A stretch of DNA of 64,000 nt from Methylophaga sp. (GTDB taxonomy: Bacteria > Pseudomonadota > Gammaproteobacteria > Nitrosococcales > Methylophagaceae). Shown here piece by piece: positions 47,300-55,981 of the stretch; positions within the stretch are counted from its first letter, which is position 1; every line of letters starts with the position of its first letter. The stretch spans positions 124,001 to 188,000 of the forward strand of contig NZ_VENF01000004.1 in assembly GCF_009711715.1 (NCBI RefSeq), in the 5' to 3' direction. The notes under the pieces are model-generated. The model saw only the letters and a list, made by a program, of their open reading frames with translations, did not search any database and had not been told where the DNA came from. A program made the translations under genes and the position numbers.

Positions 47300-47933
47300 A
47301 ACTTTGTTGTTCCAGCAGCCATTTCGCGATGGCGAGCTGTTCTGCCCAGTCGCCTCCCATCGTTTTAAAGCCATCTTGACCGGAAAAGGCGCTCGAACAC
47401 ACAAGATCAGGTGAAACTGTTTCCAATACAGACAGACTTTGAATCAACTGATCCCGATCGCTGAAAGGCAATAAACCCGGTCGCAGACCGGTATCACTCC
47501 AATACAAAGTATCACCGGTAAAAAGCACTGTGCTGCCCTCTGACGACTTTGCCAGAAAACAGCAGCTGCCGGGGGTATGACCCGGGGTCGGGATGACCTC
47601 CAGATCGTCAAACAGCCATTGCCGCTGCTCGAAAACAATATCCGGCTGACAGACCTCGGCGAATGCTTCAAGCTCCGCTCTGTGCCCGCCGAGTTTGGCG
47701 GCATATAAATCGCGGATCTGGTTTATTGAACCACCCAACTCATCACGATGGCTGAGCAGCTGATAGGCGACCCCGCCCAGCGCGGCCATCTGTTGAATCT
47801 CGTTTTGCTGACTGGTGTTATAAAACAGCACATTGCCGTTATCCCGTATCCACAGATAAGCGTGCGTGGTAAGGCCGGGAAAAGGACTTTCAACGCTGGT
47901 TTCCCAGAGATCAGACTGAATCTGCTTCATCAT
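47298..47933 (-). CDS. Metallo-beta-lactamase-fold hydrolase with altered first motif
   Basis: 211 residues. The second half has the MBL hallmarks TPGHTPGSCCFL and FTGDTLYW. The usual HxHxDH first zinc motif is replaced by LLSHRDELGG, so the first zinc site is incomplete or altered. The protein may bind one metal or act differently. It is alone, convergent with the His-rich gene. Confidence 0.8.
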   Translation of the reverse strand: MMKQIQSDLWETSVESPFPGLTTHAYLWIRDNGNVLFYNTSQQNEIQQMAALGGVAYQLLSHRDELGGSINQIRDLYAAKLGGHRAELEAFAEVCQPDIVFEQRQWLFDDLEVIPTPGHTPGSCCFLAKSSEGSTVLFTGDTLYWSDTGLRPGLLPFSDRDQLIQSLSVLETVSPDLVCSSAFSGQDGFKTMGGDWAEQLAIAKWLLEQQS

Positions 47934-47985
47934 GCCCCTCCGTTTATTTGGAGCATATAATCAGTCTAGCGGATTTTAAAAGCCG

Positions 47986-48981
47986 CTAGGCAACTTCAGG
48001 CAGACGGCGCTGCCAGGACCCGGGCAGGCTTTGCACCAGGCGGCGACGCGCCTTGTGCCAGAAGCCTGAAAGCAATAGTAAAGAGAAACCAATCACCACA
48101 CCGACATAGGCAAAGCTGTCCCCGGCCAGGCCATAGGTATCCAGCAGTTCACTCAGTGCCGCGAGCACATAAATCAACGAGGACACCATAAAGGCGCGTC
48201 TATCGATAACCAATGAAATCACGGTGAGAACCAGGTACAACAACAAGACTACCGCCAGATCCAGCGTCGTCTGCGTGCCCTCAAAAATCCCCAGATTGCT
48301 GAAGACCGGATGCACGATCAAAGGGGCGGCAATCAGATGCAGCCAGAAGGCCACGTCCGAGCGTCCGCTGATCCGTTTCAAATCCGCCATATCCCAGCGC
48401 ATCGCGAGTAGAAAAACCGCAATACCACCAGCAAACATCAGACTGTTCAGATAATCACGCAGTGATGGCATCACATAAATCATTGCCGCCATCACAAAAG
48501 CCACTGCCGTGGCAGCCCCGGCAGCCACGGTGATCGGCACATGGAAACGGGTCCAGTGCAGCCAGGCGGCGAAAGTCGCACCGAGACCGGCCAGCATAAA
48601 GGCCTTTTCATCCGGAAAACCGAAGAAAAGAACGACGGCAGCAAAGACATTAGCGACAAAGGTCACCAGCAGTACAATTGCCGGCAGGGCCATCTTGCGT
48701 TTGAGCACAAAGAATTCGGCCAGCCCCCAGGACAAAGCAGCAACCACGGCAGCCGACAAGACAGGACTGATGCCCTGCACGACCCAACCCGCCGACAGTA
48801 ATAACAACAGGCAGGCAATCACCACGAAAATATCGTTAAAACTGGTAATCAGGCGGAAGTCTTCTTCATCGGCTGCATGAGTATGATCACGCTGTGAAAT
48901 AAAGTCCCGAAACTGCGTCACCGCATTACGGCTGAAAATACCCTTATCGACTGCCTGCTCCAGATCGTCGTCGCTATACAT
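47986..48981 (-). CDS. Multi-pass membrane protein, DUF2157-like
   Basis: 331 residues with about nine or ten hydrophobic segments after a charged N-terminal 55 residues (DDLEQAVDKGIFSRNAVTQFRDFI). This layout resembles DUF2157 and DUF4401 proteins, but I am not certain of the family. The C-terminus is basic. Divergent from the DUF819 gene with 82 bases between. Function unknown. Confidence 0.65.
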   Translation of the reverse strand: MYSDDDLEQAVDKGIFSRNAVTQFRDFISQRDHTHAADEEDFRLITSFNDIFVVIACLLLLLSAGWVVQGISPVLSAAVVAALSWGLAEFFVLKRKMALPAIVLLVTFVANVFAAVVLFFGFPDEKAFMLAGLGATFAAWLHWTRFHVPITVAAGAATAVAFVMAAMIYVMPSLRDYLNSLMFAGGIAVFLLAMRWDMADLKRISGRSDVAFWLHLIAAPLIVHPVFSNLGIFEGTQTTLDLAVVLLLYLVLTVISLVIDRRAFMVSSLIYVLAALSELLDTYGLAGDSFAYVGVVIGFSLLLLSGFWHKARRRLVQSLPGSWQRRLPEVA

Positions 48982-49063
48982 ATCAAGCCTCGTTTTTAAT
49001 CGCTGTCATAATCGGGTTATCCTGCCTTGAAGTCGCTTTGACAGATTACGACAGGATACAGGT

Positions 49064-50236
49064 ATGAATTCGCTTATCCCAGCCGACCAGACGCTGGCCG
49101 TGTTTGCTGCCCTGTTTGCTATTGCCTGGTTTGGTTTCTGGGCAGAAAGCAAACCCTGGGGCAAAACCCTGACCGGCGCCATCTGGGCGATCCTGCTCTC
49201 TATCTTACTGTCCAATCTGCGAATCATGCCGCAGTCTGCACCGGCCTATGATGTCGTTTTCAGCTACTTCGTACCGATGCTGCTGCCCCTGTTTCTGATT
49301 CACGCCGACGTCCGCCGTATTCTGGCGGAAAGTGGCCGTGTCGGACTGGGTTTTATTCTTGCCTGCTTCGGCACGGTGCTGGGGGTGATAGCAGGGGCCA
49401 ACCTGCTCGATCTGGGTGAATATGAAGCGGAACTGGCCGGCATGTTCACCGCCACCTACACCGGCGGTTCGGCCAACTTTGCCGCCGTCATGCAATCCAC
49501 CGGCTTTGCTGACAGCAGCATTATCGCGGCAGCGACGGCGGTAGACAACCTACTCGGCATCCTGTTTCTGGTGGTCATTATTCTGATGCCGGCTTCGCGC
49601 TATATCATGCAACGCTATGTGCAGCGGGATTATTTCTCCCGGCAGGAACAGAGCCTGACACAGGGTGAAAACCGGGTCAGTGGTCTCTCCGTTGCGGCGG
49701 CGCTGACATTTGCCATGGCCGTGATTGTGCTCTCAGACTTGACGGTCTATCTGCTCAATATGATTCCGGCAGGCATTGACTTCAGCCTGCTACGTTATCT
49801 GTTTATCACGCTGTATTCCATTATTCCGGCGACTTTATTACCGGTTCAGATGCAAAAACTCAATGGCGGGCAAAGCATAGGCTTTGTATTGGCGCTGGTA
49901 TTCTTTGCCACTATCGCCGCCGGTGCCGACGTCGCCACACTGTTGGCCCACGCGCCTATCCTGCTGGTGTTTGTGTTTATCGTGCTGCTGGTGCACTGGC
50001 TGGTGGTGTTTATCGGTGGCCTGTTATTGAACCGGCTTATTCGCAACCCGGCCCTGAGGCTATCTTTGCCGGAGTTGGTTATCGCCTCCAACGCCGCGGT
50101 ACTCGGTGCCACTACCGCGCCGGCACTGGCTGTTGCCCGCGGCTGGGGCAGCCTGGTCACGCCCGGCATTCTGGTCGGTGTCGCCGGCTATATCCTCGGC
50201 ACGCCATTGGGATTGCTGATCTATTCCTGGTGGTAG
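49064..50236 (+). CDS. DUF819-family membrane protein (YjcL-like)
   Basis: 390 residues with ten or more hydrophobic segments. The conserved stretch TATYTGGSANFAAVMQSTGF (about 128-147) is typical of DUF819, as is the C-terminal GATTAPALAVARGWGSLVTPGILVG. The family may be a transporter group related to sodium-coupled carriers, but no substrate is proven. Confidence 0.87.
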   Translation: MNSLIPADQTLAVFAALFAIAWFGFWAESKPWGKTLTGAIWAILLSILLSNLRIMPQSAPAYDVVFSYFVPMLLPLFLIHADVRRILAESGRVGLGFILACFGTVLGVIAGANLLDLGEYEAELAGMFTATYTGGSANFAAVMQSTGFADSSIIAAATAVDNLLGILFLVVIILMPASRYIMQRYVQRDYFSRQEQSLTQGENRVSGLSVAAALTFAMAVIVLSDLTVYLLNMIPAGIDFSLLRYLFITLYSIIPATLLPVQMQKLNGGQSIGFVLALVFFATIAAGADVATLLAHAPILLVFVFIVLLVHWLVVFIGGLLLNRLIRNPALRLSLPELVIASNAAVLGATTAPALAVARGWGSLVTPGILVGVAGYILGTPLGLLIYSWW

Positions 50237-50368
50237 TTACTCCAGTGTCACTCAATCTTCAGACACCCTTTCGTTATCACCGGTGTTAATATCCTCCGCT
50301 TGTGCGCCAAAAATGTGGATTGGCTCACAAAAATAATTCCAATAAAACCAAATCTACAGGAGGTTGAT

Positions 50369-50788
50369 TTGAACACCAAGCTAATCGCTCTAGCTACCGC
50401 AGGATTGATGCTTTCAGGCTGCGCCACTATCGTTAATGATCCTAATATCCCGGTCACCGCTTCATTCTCTGATGGCAGTGAAGGCAGTTGTCACTTTCAG
50501 AACAAGCGCGGAGCCTGGACAGCCAATATGCCGGGTACCGTGATGATCAGACGCTCAGATGATTCACTGATTTACCGCTGTGAAACCGATGATGGCAGAC
50601 AAACAACCGGCTCCATCACCAGTGAAATCGAATCTGGCAAACTCGCTGCCAGTGTCATTTTCTGGGATCTGGGCATCACTGATGCCATCACCGATAAACA
50701 CCGTACCTACCAGGGCAATATCGTGATTCCGGTTAAAAAGGCCGATGAACCGATTGAGGAAGCCTCTCAGGGCTCAAGCGCCAGCTAA
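50369..50788 (+). CDS. Lipoprotein, hypothetical
   Basis: 139 residues from a TTG start at 50369, chosen because AGGAGG lies five bases upstream and because it directly begins a lipoprotein signal (MNTKLIALATAGLMLSGC). The LSGC lipobox would be cut before Cys. The mature part has GSCHFQNKRGAWTANMPGTVMI. The residue after Cys is Ala, so sorting to the outer membrane is expected. The function is unknown. A very strong terminator follows. Confidence 0.8.
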   Translation: MNTKLIALATAGLMLSGCATIVNDPNIPVTASFSDGSEGSCHFQNKRGAWTANMPGTVMIRRSDDSLIYRCETDDGRQTTGSITSEIESGKLAASVIFWDLGITDAITDKHRTYQGNIVIPVKKADEPIEEASQGSSAS

Positions 50789-50805
50789 GTCCGCCCTTCC
50801 TCTGG

Positions 50806-50842
50806 AAAGCCTGACGAGCCACCGGCTCGTCAGGCTTTTTTT
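50806..50842 (+). terminator. Strong Rho-independent terminator
   Basis: A perfect 15-bp stem (AAAGCCTGACGAGCC with GGCTCGTCAGGCTTT) with a 3-base loop and a T run. Confidence 0.95.
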
Positions 50843-50951
50843 ATGTTTCATCATTGATGGGACGAACATTGAAATTCGTTGTTTTGTCCCAATGTTGTAC
50901 CCGATTCAATTCGTTTTTATGCCGTTGCACACCGACTTAATTGAGACACGT

Positions 50952-51281
50952 ATGAGCAAGAAAGACATTTTATATCGCATCGAATTTGTTCAGGGCGGTC
51001 AGCGCTATGAACTGTATGCCCGGGAACTGAGCCAGGGCAGCCTTTTCGGCTTTATCGAAGTCGGCGATTTTGTCTGGGATACGCATACCAGTGTCGTCGT
51101 CGACCCCAGCCATGAAAAGCTCAAAGACGAGTTTGCTGATGTGAGCAGCACCTATATCCCGATGCATGCGGTATTACGGATTGATGCCGTTACCAAAAAG
51201 GGTCAGGCCAAAATCAGTGAGTTTGATGGTAAGGTCGCAACCTTCCCGGGACCGATTTACACACCCACCAATAAAAGCTGA
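50952..51281 (+). CDS. DUF1820-family protein
   Basis: 109 residues from the ATG at 50952. The pattern YRIEFVQGGQRYELYARELSQ, FGFIEVGDFVW and VDPSHEKLKDEFADV... HAVLRIDAV is that of DUF1820, a small cytoplasmic family of gammaproteobacteria without known function. Confidence 0.88.
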   Translation: MSKKDILYRIEFVQGGQRYELYARELSQGSLFGFIEVGDFVWDTHTSVVVDPSHEKLKDEFADVSSTYIPMHAVLRIDAVTKKGQAKISEFDGKVATFPGPIYTPTNKS

Positions 51282-51287
51282 TACCTA

Positions 51288-51370
51288 TTGGGTTGCAGGC
51301 AATGAAACCGAACCATCCGGCACCGGTCCCGGGTGCCGGGTTTCACCAGCTCAACCCAAGCTGCAGGTGA
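51288..51370. repeat. Intergenic repeat left of bacterioferritin
   Basis: About 83 bases with TTGGGTTG, then CAATGAAACC, a GC-rich hairpin around GGCACC-GGTCCC-GGGTGCC, and CTCAACCCAA. The ends are inverted copies of each other. A related element lies on the other side of the gene at 51944-52033. Confidence 0.55.
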
Positions 51371-51458
51371 CAACGGGCCTCAGATAATGCAAGCTAATAC
51401 TACATTTATCACGGCCAAGGCGCTGTGAGCACCACTCACAAAAAAATAGGTAAGTCCC

Positions 51459-51938
51459 ATGAAAGGTAGTCAGAAAGTTATCGATTTGCTCAACAAGCTG
51501 CTCGCGGGAGAACTGACTGCAATGGACCAGTACTTTATTCATTCCAGAATGTATGAAGACTGGGGCCTGACCCGCCTCTACAACCGCATCGCCCACGAAA
51601 TGCAGGATGAAACCGATCACGCGGATCAGATGATCAAACGCATTCTGTTCCTGGAAGGCATGCCCAACCTGGCCCATCGCGAACCATTGAATGTTGGTCA
51701 TACCGTAAAGGAAATGCTGCAGAACGACCTCGATCTGGAATATGCCGTGGTCAGGAATCTGCGTGAGGGAATTACTCTGTGTGAAGAAGAAGGCGACTAC
51801 GACACGCGTCAGCTGTTATTGAAGCAGCTGGAAGATACCGAGCTGGATCACACCTACTGGCTGGAACAGCAGCTGGGTCTCATTGAGAAAATGGGGCTGC
51901 CGAATTACCTGCAGGCAATGACGCTGGCCGAAGCTTAA
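51459..51938 (+). CDS. bfr: Bacterioferritin
   Basis: 159 residues. Ferroxidase ligands are present: Glu in AGELTAMDQY (18), Glu and His in HEMQDETDHAD (51, 54), Glu in LREGITLCE (94) and Glu and His in LEDTELDHTYWLE (127, 130). The heme-binding Met is Met52 in that same HEMQDE stretch. Its 24-mer stores iron. This fits the iron genes elsewhere in the window, although no clear Fur box is seen upstream. Confidence 0.96.
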   Translation: MKGSQKVIDLLNKLLAGELTAMDQYFIHSRMYEDWGLTRLYNRIAHEMQDETDHADQMIKRILFLEGMPNLAHREPLNVGHTVKEMLQNDLDLEYAVVRNLREGITLCEEEGDYDTRQLLLKQLEDTELDHTYWLEQQLGLIEKMGLPNYLQAMTLAEA

Positions 51939-51943
51939 TTTTC

Positions 51944-52033
51944 TCCCCGGGTTGGGTTGAAGACAATGAAACCCAACGAATCCATACCTGGGTCTGGATG
52001 GGTTGGGCTTCGCAAGCTCAGCCCAACCTAAGC
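51944..52033. repeat. Intergenic repeat right of bacterioferritin
   Basis: About 90 bases: GGGTTGGGTTGAAG, then CAATGAAACCCAAC, and on the right AAGCTCAGCCCAACC. It is related to the copy at 51288-51370 and forms an inverted repeat end to end. Confidence 0.55.
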
Positions 52034-52048
52034 TTTATGCCATGTTCA

Positions 52049-52387
52049 TCATGCCTTCTTAACAAACTCTGACTTCAACTTCATGGCACCGATACCGTCA
52101 ATCTTGCAATCAATATCATGATCACCGCCCACCAGACGGATATTTTTGACCTTGGTACCAACTTTCACCACCGCGGATGAACCTTTCACTTTCAGGTCTT
52201 TAATCACCGTGACGGTATCGCCGTCTGCCAGCACATTACCGTTAGAGTCCAGTACTTTTTCTTCCGTCTGTTCGCCAATACTCTCCCCCACCTGCCACTC
52301 ATGGGCACACTCAGGACAAATCAGCATAGACTGATCTTGGTAAGTAAATTCAGAACCACAGGCCGGGCAGTTAGGGAGATCGCTCAT
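52049..52387 (-). CDS. YjdM/PhnA-like zinc-ribbon protein
   Basis: 112 residues. N-terminal zinc ribbon ([12 protein letters not shown]... CPECAHEW, four Cys) followed by the PhnA domain ([29 protein letters not shown]). The old name PhnA suggests phosphonate use, which is not supported for this family. The function is unknown. Confidence 0.92.
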   Translation of the reverse strand: MSDLPNCPACGSEFTYQDQSMLICPECAHEWQVGESIGEQTEEKVLDSNGNVLADGDTVTVIKDLKVKGSSAVVKVGTKVKNIRLVGGDHDIDCKIDGIGAMKLKSEFVKKA

Positions 52388-52443
52388 TGATGTTCGCTAT
52401 CGTGAATGGAAAAGCCGTTATTGTAGCTGAGTCCCTCCCTCTG

Positions 52444-52468
52444 GACAGGATTGCTTACCCATCCTGTC
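52444..52468. repeat. Hairpin in the gap between yjdM-like and symporter genes
   Basis: An 8-bp stem (GACAGGAT with ATCCTGTC) and a 9-base loop without a T run; nature unclear. Confidence 0.4.
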
Positions 52469-52529
52469 GGAGTTGAGCAGGGTAAAGCCTGACCCGCGGG
52501 TAAGACAGATCCCGCTCCGGGCTCAAAAC

Positions 52530-52549
52530 CCGGCATGGCACCATGCCGG
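52530..52549 (-). terminator. Terminator after the SSS symporter
   Basis: A 9-bp stem (CCGGCATGG with CCATGCCGG) with a 2-base gap, followed by a short T run on the minus strand, 14 bases after the symporter stop. Confidence 0.7.
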
Positions 52550-52562
52550 AAAAACGATAGCT

Positions 52563-54059
52563 TCAGCTGGCCTGACTGCCCTGCGTGGCAAAAGCACTCT
52601 CCGTTGCGCGACTTCTGGCGCTGGCGATATCCTGCCACAAAGTGTCCACATGGCTTTCCACGGGCCGTAAATAGCCCGCCACCAGCATGATAAGCAGGGT
52701 GGTTAAAAAGCCATAGACACCGGGCGTCCAGCCATAGGTCTGGATAAACTCAGGCTCGGTTAAAGTCAGCCCGAACGACACCACCATGCCCAGCAAAAAA
52801 CCGGCAACGGCACCGAATTTATTAGCCCGCCGCCAGTACAGTCCCAGCAGAACCACCGGCGACAATACAATCATGCCCTGATAGGTCATCAAAGCCAGAA
52901 AAACCAGCTGTCCCTCTTTCAGGTATGCCCCGACGAGCGCACCGATACTCATCACCACCACCGACCAGCGGGCAATCAGCAAGGCGGTTTTCTCATTAAT
53001 CTTGCGATTGATGACCTGGGCTATATCACCGGAAATCGCCGTCGACATCGCATTCAGAATCCCGCTGACGGTACCCAGACTAGCCGCCATCACCAGCACG
53101 GCAAAGAAAGCCAGCGGCCAGACGCCGGCCTGAGCATGCGCCCAGAACAAGGCTTCTTCCGGGTTTTCCTGGGCGAAAGGCAAGGGATGAAGCGCCATTG
53201 ACAAGATAAACAGCAAAGCAAATGACAGAATGCCCAGTACCGGTGCAAACAGCACCGACTGTTTAATGGTGCGGATACTGTCAGCCGCAAACAGTTTGTT
53301 ATACACCCACGGCCACATAAAGCCGCCCAACCCACTGGTGATAATAATCGCCGTCCAGTAATTGGGCGACACGTCCCAGCCCGGTCCGGGGAAAGTCATG
53401 GCCCCGGGTGCCTCGTAAAACAACCTGTCCATCGCGGCACTCAAGCCGCCCAGCTCACTGTAAAGCACATAAATCAGCACCGCTGAACCCACGATCATCA
53501 TATACAGCCCCTGAACGATGTTCGCGGTGACCACACTGCGCATACCACCCATCGCGACATAAAACACCACGACAAAAATACCGATGATCATGCCCAGCAA
53601 GGGGCTGATAAACCCCTCTGTCGCATAGTTGAAGACATAACCGATGGTGTACCACTCCATCAACAGCCACGGTACCGACAGCGCCACCCCGGCAAAACCG
53701 GTCAGCACCCGGATAAAATCACTGCGATAACGCAGGCCCAGTAACTCCGACTGGGTCCGCAGCTGATACTTTTTACCCCAGATAAAGGTTTTTTCCGCTA
53801 CCAGATACATCACCAGCAAGGTGACAATGCCGTAGGGAATCACATACATGCCGATCATGCCGAAGCTGACGGCAAAACCGGAAAACACCGTATAACCAGC
53901 GCCAACATACCAGGTCGCCAGAAAACCAAAGGTAATCCCCAGCACGCCGATACTGTGATTCGCCGTGGCATAGTCGGCCATCGTCGACACGCCCAGCTGG
54001 CGGCGGTTTATAAATAGAATCAGTCCCAGAAAGGCCAGCAATGAGAGAACAGGAATCAT
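52563..54059 (-). CDS. Sodium:solute symporter (SSS family)
   Basis: 498 residues with about 13 hydrophobic segments. The SSS pattern is visible: ATWYVGAGYTVFSGFAVSFG (near 50), RSDFIRVLTGFAGVALS, GGMRSVVTANIVQGLYM, and SLGTVSGILNAMSTAISGDI. It overlaps a DUF3311 gene upstream by 4 bases, a pairing typical of MctP/PanF-like carriers of organic acids. The substrate is not known. Confidence 0.92.
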   Translation of the reverse strand: MIPVLSLLAFLGLILFINRRQLGVSTMADYATANHSIGVLGITFGFLATWYVGAGYTVFSGFAVSFGMIGMYVIPYGIVTLLVMYLVAEKTFIWGKKYQLRTQSELLGLRYRSDFIRVLTGFAGVALSVPWLLMEWYTIGYVFNYATEGFISPLLGMIIGIFVVVFYVAMGGMRSVVTANIVQGLYMMIVGSAVLIYVLYSELGGLSAAMDRLFYEAPGAMTFPGPGWDVSPNYWTAIIITSGLGGFMWPWVYNKLFAADSIRTIKQSVLFAPVLGILSFALLFILSMALHPLPFAQENPEEALFWAHAQAGVWPLAFFAVLVMAASLGTVSGILNAMSTAISGDIAQVINRKINEKTALLIARWSVVVMSIGALVGAYLKEGQLVFLALMTYQGMIVLSPVVLLGLYWRRANKFGAVAGFLLGMVVSFGLTLTEPEFIQTYGWTPGVYGFLTTLLIMLVAGYLRPVESHVDTLWQDIASARSRATESAFATQGSQAS

Positions 54060-54319
54060 CGCTCTGCCTCCACCTCAACCTGCAGATCCAGCAGCCCGCT
54101 TCGGCTCTCCAGCAGATACCAGGCAGCAAAAAACACTGAAGCCAGCAGCGCAAGACCAATATGCCAGACCATCGCAAATGGCAGCCCCAGCCAGCGGGGA
54201 TCAATCGTATTGGCCCATAAAAACACCGGTGGGAAAGTCGTGAGAAAAGTCGTCGCCAGAATCAGCGTGATAAATAAAGCCGAGCGACGGCGAGTGTGCA
54301 TGTTTGTGGCAGACATCAA
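54056..54319 (-). CDS. DUF3311-family small membrane protein
   Basis: 87 residues with two hydrophobic segments (about 12-35 and 45-66), the WANTIDPRWLGLPFAMVWHIG pattern and an acidic tail (LQVEVEAER). Such proteins regularly precede SSS symporter genes and are probably their small subunit; the 4-base overlap supports this. Confidence 0.88.
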   Translation of the reverse strand: MMSATNMHTRRRSALFITLILATTFLTTFPPVFLWANTIDPRWLGLPFAMVWHIGLALLASVFFAAWYLLESRSGLLDLQVEVEAER

Positions 54320-54384
54320 CAGCTCCGTTGCAGATTGACCAATCGTCTACCTTAACAAGCAAGGGCCAAAATTAAACGGGAAAT

Positions 54385-54534
54385 TTGCCCGATGATGAAC
54401 AGTCTGTCGCAGGGGCATTCAAAAGTTGGCTTGAGGAGCTGACTCTGTCGAGTCTGGATCGCAACAAAATCCGTCAGTCAGTAGCGAAAGCGTTGAAGTT
54501 GGGCGTAGCAGAATGGATATCAAGCAACGCCTAA
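54385..54534 (+). pseudogene. Possible remnant coding fragment
   Basis: An open stretch of 49 codons from a TTG with no ribosome site. It reads LPDDEQSVAGAFKSWLEELT, continues as a helical, charged chain (DRNKIRQSVAKALKLGVAEWI) and stops at TAA. It looks like the C-terminal end of a real protein whose front part is missing. No family is recognised. It overlaps the end of the DUF486 gene by 4 bases. Confidence 0.3.
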
Positions 54535-54881
54535 TGGCTGCGAAACATAAAATACACCGCCCCCACCAGACACAGGCCCGCCCAGAGATAATCCAGCTTG
54601 AGGGGTTCTTTCATGTAAAAAACCACGAAGGGCACGAAAATACTCAAGGTAATGACTTCCTGAATAATTTTCAGTTGCCCGAGTGACAACACTTCATAAC
54701 CTATGCGGTTGGCCGGCACCTGAAACAAATATTCAAACAGCGCCACGCCCCAGCTGACAAAGGCGGCAATAAACCAGGGCTTATCTCCCATCTCTTTAAG
54801 ATGGGCATACCAGGCAAAAGTCATAAACACATTACTGCAAATCAGCAGTAATACTGTCGTCATCACCGGATTCATCAGCAC
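54531..54881 (-). CDS. DUF486-family small membrane protein
   Basis: 116 residues, four hydrophobic segments, with the DUF486 pattern CSNVFMTFAWYAHLKE and FEYLFQVPANRIGY... QLKIIQEVITLSIF. The family belongs to the drug/metabolite transporter superfamily. Substrate unknown. The start could be Met1 or Met3. Confidence 0.92.
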   Translation of the reverse strand: MLMNPVMTTVLLLICSNVFMTFAWYAHLKEMGDKPWFIAAFVSWGVALFEYLFQVPANRIGYEVLSLGQLKIIQEVITLSIFVPFVVFYMKEPLKLDYLWAGLCLVGAVYFMFRSH

Positions 54882-55014
54882 TCCCCCTGCATAGCCAGAG
54901 GTGCTTATTATCGCTGTCTAAATGTTATTTTGATATTGCTATTTGAATCAGTGATTGCCGTTAAGGTATCGGTTTCTTTGAAGGCATATCAAGTCGGCTG
55001 ACGCTCTGATTTCC

Positions 55015-55407
55015 TCAGACCTTAACCTTGTATTTAAGGTCTTTGGCTTCATCGCCTGTCATGCCACGAAAGCCCCACTGATGAGGTTGCTGCTCCTTAA
55101 TGGTGATTTCAACATCGACCGGCGCCAAAGAAAGTTGACTTTCCAATTCTGAAAATAAAGCCTTAATTAAAGCCTTCTGTGTCTCGGCTTTCCGGCCGGC
55201 CATCATATTAATTTCAATCACTGTATAGGCATCGCTTCTACCGCCAGGGTAATAAAAATCTTCCCTGTCGAGCGGCACAAAACGATGTGCCCGCTTATCC
55301 TCCGGCATACCCAGCACGCTTTGCATGCAGCCGTGAATCACATCTGAGAGTTGGGCTTTTATTGGATTCAGTCTTTCTTTTATTCCGTAAACGACGATCA
55401 TGCGCAT
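55015..55407 (-). CDS. Tautomerase-superfamily-like protein
   Basis: 130 residues. The family pattern of Tautomerase_2-like proteins is visible (HGCMQSVLGMPEDKRAHRF, DAYTVIEINMMAGRKAETQKALIKALF, DVEITIKEQQPHQWGFRGMTGDEA). The catalytic Pro normally just after the initiator Met is absent (MRMIVVYG or MIVVYG), so tautomerase activity is doubtful. Confidence 0.75.
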   Translation of the reverse strand: MRMIVVYGIKERLNPIKAQLSDVIHGCMQSVLGMPEDKRAHRFVPLDREDFYYPGGRSDAYTVIEINMMAGRKAETQKALIKALFSELESQLSLAPVDVEITIKEQQPHQWGFRGMTGDEAKDLKYKVKV

Positions 55408-55981
55408 CCCTGTCTAATTATCTAAACATGGAGAGAGTCTAACATCATGTTTTCGCCTTTATGGCGAGTCAGGGATATGCGTGCCCATATCCCTAACAAC
55501 CCTAGGGCACCCCACCGTGCTGGCCTGCAGCTCCACTGCGTTGCTCGCTTTGTCTGGCGTCTGGTTAAAACTCGCTAACGCTCAGACACTAACCAGCCGT
55601 TATCCAGACAAACCTCCGCTACTCGTCAGCACAAACGGGGAATAAGGGGAGTATGCCCCTTAGCTGCGGTGATAGTTGCCCCCTCTCCCTTGATGGGAGA
55701 GGGCTGGGGTGAGGGTGAAACCGCCCTTTTGCGCAGGGAACCCGAAGGGCAAGCATCGGGCTGCCCTTTTGTTTGGTTCGTTTATTTGTGACAAGAAAAA
55801 TAAATGAACTCGGACTTTAGTCCGAAATAAATCTAAATCAAGTTGGCTGACCCCATGATTTCCTTTGATAAAATAATGGGGTTTTTCATGTCAAATGATG
55901 AGTTTCAATCGTGTCAGCCCCTTTGATCCAAATACCAATGGTGTCTGCCTCCTTTGATTCGCTGTTTCTAGCGAAAAGAAT
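55408..55981. repeat. Repeat-rich intergenic region
   Basis: 574 bases without a gene. It holds a 64-base nested palindrome at 55549-55612 (outer arms TTTGTCTGG/CCAGACAAA, inner CTGGTTA/TAACCAG), a hairpin at 55681-55703 (CCCTCTCCC/GGGAGAGGG) that belongs to a widespread intergenic repeat running to about 55717, and at about 55740-55830 a third element with TTTATTTGTGACAAG and GGACTTTAGTCC. Beyond 55860 the DNA becomes AT-rich with loosely repeated TGTCAGCCCCTTTGAT-like words. Confidence 0.6.

Noticed and set aside
55549..55612. Integron attC-like site
   Set aside because: The nested palindrome lacks the expected RYYYAAC/GTTRRRY core pair in the right places, and no integrase is present.
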